64,000 nucleotides of DNA from contig NZ_JBPPLZ010000004.1 in NCBI RefSeq assembly GCF_051535235.1, positions 314,935-378,934 of the forward strand, read 5' to 3'. Below the pieces are notes generated by a model. The model was not told the DNA's origin. It made no database searches and was given only the letters and a program-made list of their open reading frames with translations. Below, in pieces: positions 23,167-29,050 of this stretch. The position numbers and the translations under genes were made by a program. This DNA is from Nitrobacter sp051535235. GTDB taxonomy: Bacteria; Pseudomonadota; Alphaproteobacteria; Rhizobiales; Xanthobacteraceae. Each line of letters begins with the position of its first letter. The stretch's first letter is position 1.

Positions 23167-23924
23167 TGCTGATGGCCCGCGACATGGCGCGGTCACTGGA
23201 TCCGGCGCTGCTCGCACGAGACGCGGATATCACCTTGGACGAGTGGCAGGCCGACTTCGTCCGATCCGACAAGCCGCAGACCGCCATGCTGATCCCGCGC
23301 CAGCACGGTAAGACCGAGGCTAGCGTCATCAAGTCGCTATCCGTCGCGACCACGGAGCCGGGAAGCCTGATCTTGATCGCCTCGCCGGCGCAACGGCTTT
23401 CCGATGAATTCGTGCTTCGCGCTCGCACCACGTACAATCGCATTGAGGATGCCCCGTCATTGGTCGGCGACGCCGCCCGCCGCATCGAATTCGATAACGG
23501 CAGTCGCCTGCTCGCACTCCCTGGTGATAACGACGGTGACACCATCCGCGGCCTGGCAAATGTGCGCCTGGCCATCATCGATGAGGCGGCCCGATGCTCT
23601 GACGCGTTGATTGCAGCCATTCGACCGATGTTAGCGACGAACAAGCGGGGTCAACTGGTTTACCTGTCGACCCCCAAGGGCAAGCGAGGCTCTTTCTTCG
23701 AGACGTGGACGTCGAACGATCCAGAGTGGCACCGCATTCAAGTTGAACTCGGATCCTGCTCGCGCATCACACCGGAATTCCTGGCGCGCGAACGCAAGAA
23801 CTTAGGCGAGACGAAATTCCGCGAAGAATACCTCTGCGAATTTCTTGACAACATCGACAACGCCTTCCCAACCACCGTCATCGAACGCGCATTTACGAGC
23901 GAGGTTGAACCAATATGGGCTTAG
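23166..23924 (+). CDS. Large terminase, ATPase domain (split from nuclease)
   Basis: 252 residues. Powers DNA packaging. Begins ITLDEWQADFVRSDKPQTAM; Walker A-like PRQHGKTEA at 44-52; Walker B VRLAIIDEAAR with D139-E140; the coupling motif LVYLSTPKGKRG. It ends EVEPIWA at the TAG where a normal large terminase would continue into the nuclease. The nuclease half is the next gene in another frame, overlapping by 10 bp. Confidence 0.85.
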   Translation: MLMARDMARSLDPALLARDADITLDEWQADFVRSDKPQTAMLIPRQHGKTEASVIKSLSVATTEPGSLILIASPAQRLSDEFVLRARTTYNRIEDAPSLVGDAARRIEFDNGSRLLALPGDNDGDTIRGLANVRLAIIDEAARCSDALIAAIRPMLATNKRGQLVYLSTPKGKRGSFFETWTSNDPEWHRIQVELGSCSRITPEFLARERKNLGETKFREEYLCEFLDNIDNAFPTTVIERAFTSEVEPIWA

Positions 23925-24568
23925 CCCCCTACGGACGCGAAGAAATCAACGAATGGGTTCTGGCTGCGGATATCGGTCAGAGCAACGACCCGACTGCGAT
24001 CTGCGTCATGCAGCATCAGATCGTGCAGCACAGGAACATCGATGAAATTACCCGCATTAGCGAGCACTTCGATGTGAGATACCTCCAACGCCTTCCCTTG
24101 GGCATGAATTACGTGGACCAGGTTGTCGAAGTACGCCGCCTGCTTGCCCGTCCGCCGCTATGTGATGGCTGTTCATTTGTGATCGACAACACCGGCGTCG
24201 GCCGTGCTGTTGGCGATCTATTCGACGAAGCCGGCATGTTGCCGACAAAAGTGTCGATTACCGCTGGCAACGAGCAAACAAGGATCGATCATCAGCACTG
24301 GCACGTCCCTAAGGGAATTCTAATCTCGACTCTGGATGCTCGTCTCCATCTTGGCGAGTTGCGTATCGCTGCGGATCTGATGGAAGCTGGCCCACTTAAA
24401 GACGAGATGAAGGACTTCCAGCGGAAGGTAAGCGCAGCGGGAAGAACCCAGTGGGAAGCGCGCGTCGGAAAGCACGACGACCTCGTCCTGGCCGTTGCTC
24501 TGGCTTTGTGGTCATTCGTTGGACAGCCGAAATTCGAGATCGTAACCGCACCGCTTGATTTCTATTAG
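23915..24568 (+). CDS. Large terminase, RNase H-like nuclease domain (separate frame)
   Basis: 217 residues from ATG at 23915, inside the end of the ATPase gene. Acidic metal ligands are recognisable: D19 in WVLAADIGQSND, D91 in FVIDNTGVG, and D188-D189 in GKHDDLVLA. All three carboxylates of the terminase nuclease are kept, which argues that the split protein is still used. A GAGG site lies about 11 bases upstream of the ATG. Either a natural gene split or an old frameshift. Confidence 0.82.
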   Translation: MGLAPYGREEINEWVLAADIGQSNDPTAICVMQHQIVQHRNIDEITRISEHFDVRYLQRLPLGMNYVDQVVEVRRLLARPPLCDGCSFVIDNTGVGRAVGDLFDEAGMLPTKVSITAGNEQTRIDHQHWHVPKGILISTLDARLHLGELRIAADLMEAGPLKDEMKDFQRKVSAAGRTQWEARVGKHDDLVLAVALALWSFVGQPKFEIVTAPLDFY

Positions 24569-24592
24569 GTGGTTGTAGAAACCACAGTATGG

Positions 24593-25141
24593 TCAGTTAG
24601 GCGCTGCTGTGTAAGCGACCACGCTCTGCCAGCGGATATTCATCAATCCGGTTTCCGTGTCGGCAGTGAAGAACTCGCCCCCGTCATGAACGAACGCCTC
24701 AACCTTTTTCAGTCCCGACCAGCTCTTTGCTCCATCATCCTCCACACGCCATAGATTTGGGTTGGGTTGATCTCTGTTAATAACGCGACCGAACGGGAAG
24801 ACGCGACCGGTTCTGCGCAGTGAAAGGTGTTTTTGATCTGCTTCGAGCAGCATCTGGAAACCCTTTTTGCGCGCAGATGACGATAGCGCGCCTTCGATCA
24901 ATCCAAGCGCCGCGCCGGCACCGATGGCCCATCCGGGTGATCCCAAAAATCCAATGCCTGAGGAGACGCCGCCTATTTTGGATAGGGCTATTTCGCGTAG
25001 TTTCGTAATCTCCGAGACCATCTCGACGGGATACAAAGTGATGCCACGAAGTTTCAGCAATTGGCCGGACGTGAGCAGAACGACGCCGACTTCCGTAATT
25101 GGTGCCTTTGAGCCTCCTTCTAACTGCTGCCGATCTTTCAA
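24593..25141 (-). CDS. Hypothetical protein with Gly-rich hydrophobic segment
   Basis: 182 residues from TTG at 25141, chosen because GGAGGGG lies 7 bases upstream; a longer frame reaches 25201. Contains VGVVLLTSGQLLKLRGITLY, a Gly/Ala segment (GFLGSPGWAIGAGAALGLIE) that may touch membrane, and a C-terminal KKVEAFVHDGGEFFTADTET. Looks like a small PH- or SHOCT-type domain around a glycine-zipper segment, not assigned. Opposes the terminase genes. An operator-like dyad lies just upstream. Confidence 0.6.
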   Translation of the reverse strand: MKDRQQLEGGSKAPITEVGVVLLTSGQLLKLRGITLYPVEMVSEITKLREIALSKIGGVSSGIGFLGSPGWAIGAGAALGLIEGALSSSARKKGFQMLLEADQKHLSLRRTGRVFPFGRVINRDQPNPNLWRVEDDGAKSWSGLKKVEAFVHDGGEFFTADTETGLMNIRWQSVVAYTAAPN

Positions 25142-25167
25142 TTGGTTACCCCTCCGACGATCGTTGC

Positions 25168-25199
25168 GTTGACAAACTCCATCGGTGTAGTTTGTCAAC
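25168..25199. promoter_or_regulatory. Operator-like dyad upstream of the 24593-25141 gene
   Basis: GTTGACAAACT at 25168-25178 and AGTTTGTCAAC at 25189-25199: a perfect 11-bp inverted repeat with a 10-bp spacer. It contains TTGACA in both orientations, so it may overlap promoters on both strands. A repressor site is likely. Confidence 0.5.
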
Positions 25200-25224
25200 A
25201 AAGATCAATGAAATCAAATACTTA

Positions 25225-25253
25225 TTGACTTAGCATCCGACGTGGCGTAGGGT
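25225..25253 (+). promoter_or_regulatory. Candidate promoter for the 25334 gene
   Basis: TTGACT, 17 bp, TAGGGT. Reasonable match to sigma-70-type elements, about 80 bp ahead of the small gene. Not experimentally supported. Confidence 0.35.
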
Positions 25254-25333
25254 GTGTTTGTTCAGAAACGAACGCGGCCCGCCGCAGTGCTACCAACACC
25301 AAGACGGGCCTAACCCTCAAAATGGAGCGACCC

Positions 25334-25513
25334 ATGTCGAAGGATAGCCGTCAGAATAGCACCAAAACAATAGATATGGATTTCGTCGCGCGCACAGTCC
25401 TGGTGCTCGCCAACGGTGTCGTGCTGGACGAAAAAGAACAGATCCTCGCCGCTGCGGAAGCACTGGCAAACGAATGCGGGATCGAGGTGCCCGATTTCGG
25501 TTTCGCGGCTTGA
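25334..25513 (+). CDS. Small hypothetical protein
   Basis: 59 residues from the ATG at 25334 (GGAG 9 bases upstream); an ATG at 25322 is in frame. Helical: DFVARTVLVLANGVVLDEKE then ILAAAEALANECGIEVPDFG. No family recognised. Its stop is 11 bp before the next start. Confidence 0.5.
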   Translation: MSKDSRQNSTKTIDMDFVARTVLVLANGVVLDEKEQILAAAEALANECGIEVPDFGFAA

Positions 25514-25524
25514 GGAAGGCGACG

Positions 25525-25748
25525 ATGGATATCGACGTACCGCCGCAGAGTACGAAAAATCGGGAGTTCATCAAACCGCGAGCGATGTCGTCGACACGGC
25601 CATCACTGATCTATGGGCTTTTTACTCGGCAGGACACTTCAGCCGGGAACACATCGGCGCGATCGTGGACAAGTACGTTCGATACGACGACGATGAGCCT
25701 TGGCCGCGTGATGACGTCGATTGGGGCAACGTGGTGCCGCTGAAGTGA
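25525..25748 (+). pseudogene. Frameshifted paralogue of the gene at 14103-14387
   Basis: The conserved block (SDVVDTAITDLWAFY, AIVDKYVRYDDDEPWPRDDV, DWGNVVPLK) is in the frame ending at 25748 and has no start of its own with a ribosome site. The ATG at 25525 with GAGGAAGG lies in a different frame and yields MDIDVPPQSTKN. A frameshift joining these would restore a protein like that at 14103-14387. Alternatively an unusual start is used. Confidence 0.45.
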
Positions 25749-25860
25749 GCAGTCGGCGCGGGCGGCCGCGCTGAGTCGGATTAAACTTTGCAACACTCAC
25801 CAAGTGGAAGAGAAGTCTGAGACGCATCGAAATCTGGCAATTTCGACTGTTTCTTCCATA

Positions 25861-26100
25861 CTATGAATTTCCTTGAGTAAACCGGCCGGCGCTTCTAATC
25901 ATATCAGGATAGCGAAGTATCACCGAGAAATGTTGACCCACGCGGTTGCCATGCAATTTCGTATGCTCGTTTTGCAGGCGATGTCGTATCCATCGTCCAT
26001 GTTCACTAGATGGCTGGCTTTCGTAAATTTTGTCCAGAGATTGTGACGCAACGCTTTGGACGAATGACTGCAGTATAGTTGTTACCTTCTGCCTTTCCAT
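25861..26100 (-). CDS. Short protein, or frame-shifted 3' part of the KAP NTPase gene
   Basis: 79 residues from ATG at 26100 (MERQKVTTILQSFVQSVASQ ... LQNEHTKLHGNRVGQHFSVI). The frame is open upstream into the KAP gene end and reads RFRGDRFNREMERQ past the KAP stop, so it could be the original C-terminus after a frameshift. Looks protein-like, but has no clear ribosome site. Between 25749 and 25860 nothing is seen. Confidence 0.4.
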   Translation of the reverse strand: MERQKVTTILQSFVQSVASQSLDKIYESQPSSEHGRWIRHRLQNEHTKLHGNRVGQHFSVILRYPDMIRSAGRFTQGNS

Positions 26101-26122
26101 TTCTCGGTTGAACCTGTCCCCC

Positions 26123-27325
26123 CTAAATCGGATAATCCAACGAGAACGCCCGCCCCCCCATCTTCGCAACAAAAGTTTTGAGATGCTCTGCGAAGTTTCC
26201 ATTGAGGGGTAATGCTCCATGCATCTGGTAGGCAACAACGAGTGGGACCAGAATCACAAATTCGATTTTGTGATCGATGCTCCAGGCAGTCACAAACGTT
26301 CGAATAATGTCGTATGCTTGTTCGATGTCGCGGGGAGCTAAATTGAAATAGTCAAAAGCTTCAATCAGAAATTTTAATGCCTCGTTATCGGGTGGCATCG
26401 ATAGCTTATCCTCTGCGATAGACGCACGATTCCATAAATCTTCGATGAACTTCCGTCGCGATATCGGCTCAAAGTGATAGGCCCGATTAAAGAAGCGCGA
26501 CAAATACCCTTCGCTGTCGAATTCTGCTCCATACACCGCACGGATCGAGTGTCTGAGTTGCTTCGTATCGGTGGCGACGACGAACACAACTTGATCCAGT
26601 TCGAACAGATGCTTGATCCGCTCAAGCATCGCTATGGCGAATGGGGGTCGACAACGATCAAGTTCGTCGACAAAGACGAAAAGAGGCAATTTTTGTTTGC
26701 TGGATACCGCCTGCAGAAAGGCAGCTATGCTTGAGCGGAATGACGAGATTGTTCGTTTCCCTTGGCGGAATTTTTCGAGCAAGGCTTTTCCTTGCTGGTC
26801 AATAACTTCGCCAACCGATTTTGCAACCGAGGATGCGGCTTCTTTACCTGTTTCCGCGATTGAATCGCTGTCCATCAGTTCGCCGATCTTATCGGCTGCG
26901 TCACCGACGATTCTTTTCGTCGCTTGGACGACGACGCCTTTTAATCCGGCTATGGCGATCGCGCCGGCATTGCTCTTGACTGCATCCCAGGCTTTTTGAG
27001 CTTTACCTTTACCTTTGACGACTGGGGCCACGGCAACATCAATGCAGTCCATCACCGAGAGTAGAGGGTCATCGGCATGGTCGTCATTCCAGGCGTTAAC
27101 CTCGGCGACTAAATAACCGTCCGCGCGAAGCATCTCCGCGAATCGACACAAAAAGAATGATTTGCCTTGCCCCCATTCGGCGTTGAGGTTCAAAACGTAT
27201 GACGCGCGCTGACCGGCCGCTGTTTTTTCCGCTATCCTGTTGAGCAGGAAAGTTTTGAGGTATTCCGCTTGCTCAGCACGTCCGAGACGATCGTCGACCC
27301 AAATATCTTTCGCAATGTCGTGCAA
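26123..27325 (-). CDS. KAP-family P-loop NTPase
   Basis: 400 residues from TTG at 27325 with AAGGGGAA ahead. Walker A NAEWGQGKSFF (residues 48-58), Walker B PLFVFVDELDRCRP (214-227), with the DRCRP motif typical of KAP ATPases (named for Kidins220/ARMS and PifA). A semi-hydrophobic stretch (SNAGAIAIAGLKGVVVQATK, about 118-137) lies where KAP proteins have membrane segments. Clearly poorer in GC than the chromosome. PifA of plasmid F excludes phage T7, so an exclusion role is plausible here, but this is inference. Confidence 0.85.
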   Translation of the reverse strand: MHDIAKDIWVDDRLGRAEQAEYLKTFLLNRIAEKTAAGQRASYVLNLNAEWGQGKSFFLCRFAEMLRADGYLVAEVNAWNDDHADDPLLSVMDCIDVAVAPVVKGKGKAQKAWDAVKSNAGAIAIAGLKGVVVQATKRIVGDAADKIGELMDSDSIAETGKEAASSVAKSVGEVIDQQGKALLEKFRQGKRTISSFRSSIAAFLQAVSSKQKLPLFVFVDELDRCRPPFAIAMLERIKHLFELDQVVFVVATDTKQLRHSIRAVYGAEFDSEGYLSRFFNRAYHFEPISRRKFIEDLWNRASIAEDKLSMPPDNEALKFLIEAFDYFNLAPRDIEQAYDIIRTFVTAWSIDHKIEFVILVPLVVAYQMHGALPLNGNFAEHLKTFVAKMGGRAFSLDYPI

Positions 27326-27344
27326 TCGTTTCCCCTTCGATCAA

Positions 27345-27503
27345 TCAATGTCTCGCGGCCAGGATGCAGGCGAATACGATCACTAGCGCCGCAACCCAAC
27401 CGGCCCGTTGAATGATCTTCCGATCACGCCACGGCAGACGATTGAAGTCGCGTTCGTTGGTCAGTTCGTAATTCTCTTGCGAGCGCCAGCCCATCACTTT
27501 CAT
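27345..27503 (-). CDS. Small single-pass membrane protein next to the KAP NTPase
   Basis: 52 residues (MKVMGWRSQENYELTNERDF ...) ending in one transmembrane helix GWVAALVIVFACILAARH. Its ATG overlaps the upstream TGA (ATGA), so the two are coupled. It lies 20 bp before the KAP gene on the same strand. A second ATG is 9 bp further in. Confidence 0.55.
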   Translation of the reverse strand: MKVMGWRSQENYELTNERDFNRLPWRDRKIIQRAGWVAALVIVFACILAARH

Positions 27504-27727
27504 CCAGAATAGCAGTTAAATCGTCCGTGTCTCACGCCGCGCCGATAGCCCTGCGAGATTTGCGTTTCCAGAAATTCGTTTGCCAGGATCAAAGCTCGAA
27601 TCGTCGCGCGTAGATCGCCATCGCAAGCCTCGATTGCCTCTGCGACCGCGACTTCCAGACTGTCGCTTTCGTCCCGCTGTGGACCGGCTTGCATGTCGCT
27701 GTTCCGTCTTGACCCGACGGGGAACAT
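27500..27727 (-). CDS. Small hypothetical protein, upstream partner of the membrane peptide
   Basis: 75 residues from ATG at 27727; TTG at 27754 and ATG at 27694 are alternatives. The core LEVAVAEAIEACDGDLRATI followed by RALILANEFLE resembles short proteins common in Bradyrhizobium-type genomes. Overlaps the next gene by ATGA. Function unknown. Confidence 0.55.
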   Translation of the reverse strand: MFPVGSRRNSDMQAGPQRDESDSLEVAVAEAIEACDGDLRATIRALILANEFLETQISQGYRRGVRHGRFNCYSG

Positions 27728-27733
27728 GTTCCC
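27720..27733. promoter_or_regulatory. 14-bp palindrome at the gene start
   Basis: GGGAACATGTTCCC is a perfect palindrome over the ATG at 27727. It resembles GAAC-N-GTTC operators (LexA sites of Gram-positive bacteria have this shape, while alphaproteobacterial LexA sites are direct repeats). A regulator site is possible. Confidence 0.35.
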
Positions 27734-27841
27734 ATTTTGTTCTAATGGAGTCAAGCAGCCCTAAGCGCCGTTTTCTGCCACCGTGGCAAGTTCACCAGGC
27801 CCAACGCGGGACTATTCGTCGTCAGCGACTCAAGCGCGATA

Positions 27842-28741
27842 TTAATGGGGTAGGGTGCCGATCCAGGTTACTAGGGCATGAGCGACCGAATTCAGCGCAG
27901 AGGACACAGATAACCACCACGGTATCTGGGCCAAGCGTTTTCCGATCTCTGCGCCGAACCCTTTGACCGCAGAGGTGGTAAACTCGTCAATATGGGTTTG
28001 CAGTTTACTGACGTACGCTTGGGCAATTTTAGCTGAGTGTAATAATTTCGGTTGGTCGGTTGCTGAGGTTGGAGCCTGAGCTTTAAGTAGATCAATGAGT
28101 TTGCGAATCTCCTCTTCCTCAAAAGGCGGATCAAACTCGGGTGGCCTGTTGTGGCCCGGCCCAATCGGCAAATCCATTTGGGGCTTGGGAGCGTCCAAAG
28201 CGGCTTCAAGCGCCGCGACTCGGGCTAAGAGTAAATTGAAAGTCGACTCGGGGGTGTCTTCCACTTCCGCTGTCGCATCGAGAGTGAGTTCGCCGAGCGC
28301 ACCTGATCCAACGCGTCCCGCACCCGCCATCGCGCGGTCGGCTAGAGAAGGGTGAGGGGCCACCGATCCGGGCAATTCAACACCCGGGTATTTGTTCTCG
28401 AAGGCTTCTTTTCGTGACTGGATTGCCTTGCGCAACAGCGCCAACGAACGCTTTCTGCACTCCCGTACCTGACCCACGTCGATGAGAGCGGAGTCAAACT
28501 GAACACCGAACTCGGCCGCCTCACTGTATTGCTGATACGCAAACGAACCGAGAGTAAAGGCATCGGCCAGCGTCTCCCGAATCGCTATTCCAAGCGCATG
28601 CAATTCCGCAGGGTCGAAACTGTTCGGATCCAACGTTTCGACTTCAGACAACCGGAGCTCGAGTCTGCGGATTTTTCCTGCAAATTCGTTCCGGGCCGGC
28701 CGCGTGAGCAAATCTTGGAAAGAATTCTCCGGAACGTTCAT
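27842..28741 (-). CDS. Element protein with GHNRPP motif and hydrophobic C-terminus
   Basis: 299 residues from ATG at 28741 (GGGGCGGC upstream); 17 more in-frame codons reach 28792 but run through the GGGGCCACATG sites. Mostly helical, with GPGHNRPPEFDPPFEEEEIR at about residues 216-235, a motif of the GHNxPP type that I recall from many alphaproteobacterial mobile-element proteins. The end has a hydrophobic helix, IPWWLSVSSALNSVAHALVT. First gene of the minus-strand block. Confidence 0.6.
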   Translation of the reverse strand: MNVPENSFQDLLTRPARNEFAGKIRRLELRLSEVETLDPNSFDPAELHALGIAIRETLADAFTLGSFAYQQYSEAAEFGVQFDSALIDVGQVRECRKRSLALLRKAIQSRKEAFENKYPGVELPGSVAPHPSLADRAMAGAGRVGSGALGELTLDATAEVEDTPESTFNLLLARVAALEAALDAPKPQMDLPIGPGHNRPPEFDPPFEEEEIRKLIDLLKAQAPTSATDQPKLLHSAKIAQAYVSKLQTHIDEFTTSAVKGFGAEIGKRLAQIPWWLSVSSALNSVAHALVTWIGTLPH

Positions 28742-28751
28742 GCCGCCCCTA

Positions 28752-28772
28752 AGTGGCCCTTCATGTGGCCCC
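28752..28772. promoter_or_regulatory. GGGGCCACATG sites near the right end (candidate integrase arm sites)
   Basis: AGTGGCCCT (28752-28760) and CATGTGGCCCC (28762-28772), 56 bp from attR, matching the left-end cluster in inverse orientation. Position at both ends supports integrase binding. Confidence 0.5.
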
Positions 28773-28827
28773 AATAAATTTTTGCCTGTCATTGGACGCT
28801 AAAATTCGTCATAAGTTATTGATTTTA

Positions 28828-28873
28828 TGGTGAGCGCGGAGGGACTCGAACCCTCGACCCCATGATTAAAAGT
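28828..28873. repeat. Right attachment site (46-bp direct repeat, within tRNA-Lys)
   Basis: Identical to 14532-14577. It forms the 3' part of the intact tRNA-Lys, so integration restores the tRNA gene. Beyond 28873 the tRNA sequence continues, unlike the left copy. Confidence 0.92.
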
Positions 28874-28903
28874 CACGTGCTCTACCACCTGAGCTACGCG
28901 CTC
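28828..28903 (-). tRNA. tRNA-Lys(TTT)
   Basis: 76 nt with encoded CCA. Acceptor GAGCGCG / CGCGCTC pairs fully with discriminator A; D-stem GCTC/GAGC; anticodon loop CTTTTAA with TTT at 34-36; T-stem GAGGG/CCCTC with TTCGAGT loop. Serves as the integration site of the element to its left. The 28904-29050 stretch holds nothing else clear. Confidence 0.97.
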
Positions 28904-29050
28904 ACATGCCGCGCTGTGTAGGGGTACCCTCCGTCCGGGTCAATAGTCGCCGGGTTCGGCGCGCGATACTGCACAACGCAAACAAACTCACCGAAATCCA
29001 GACCTTACAGGCAGGATTTCCAGCAATCTGCAAAGAGTAATGCTGGCCGA

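Larger units (their letters stand above)
14532..28873. mobile_element. Integrative element in tRNA-Lys (phage-satellite-like or reduced prophage, about 14.3 kb)
   Basis: Bounded by identical 46-bp repeats (14532-14577 and 28828-28873) that equal the 3' part of tRNA-Lys, with the intact tRNA at the right end and the integrase beside the left end. Contents in order: integrase, AlpA-like regulator, cold-shock protein, small genes, truncated tape-measure protein, tail-fibre-like protein, primase/helicase, iteron inverted repeat, possible small terminase, split large terminase, then a minus-strand block ending in a KAP NTPase and neighbours. No capsid, portal, protease, lysis or main tail genes are seen. 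Base composition is visibly less GC-rich than the flanks. Confidence 0.9.
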
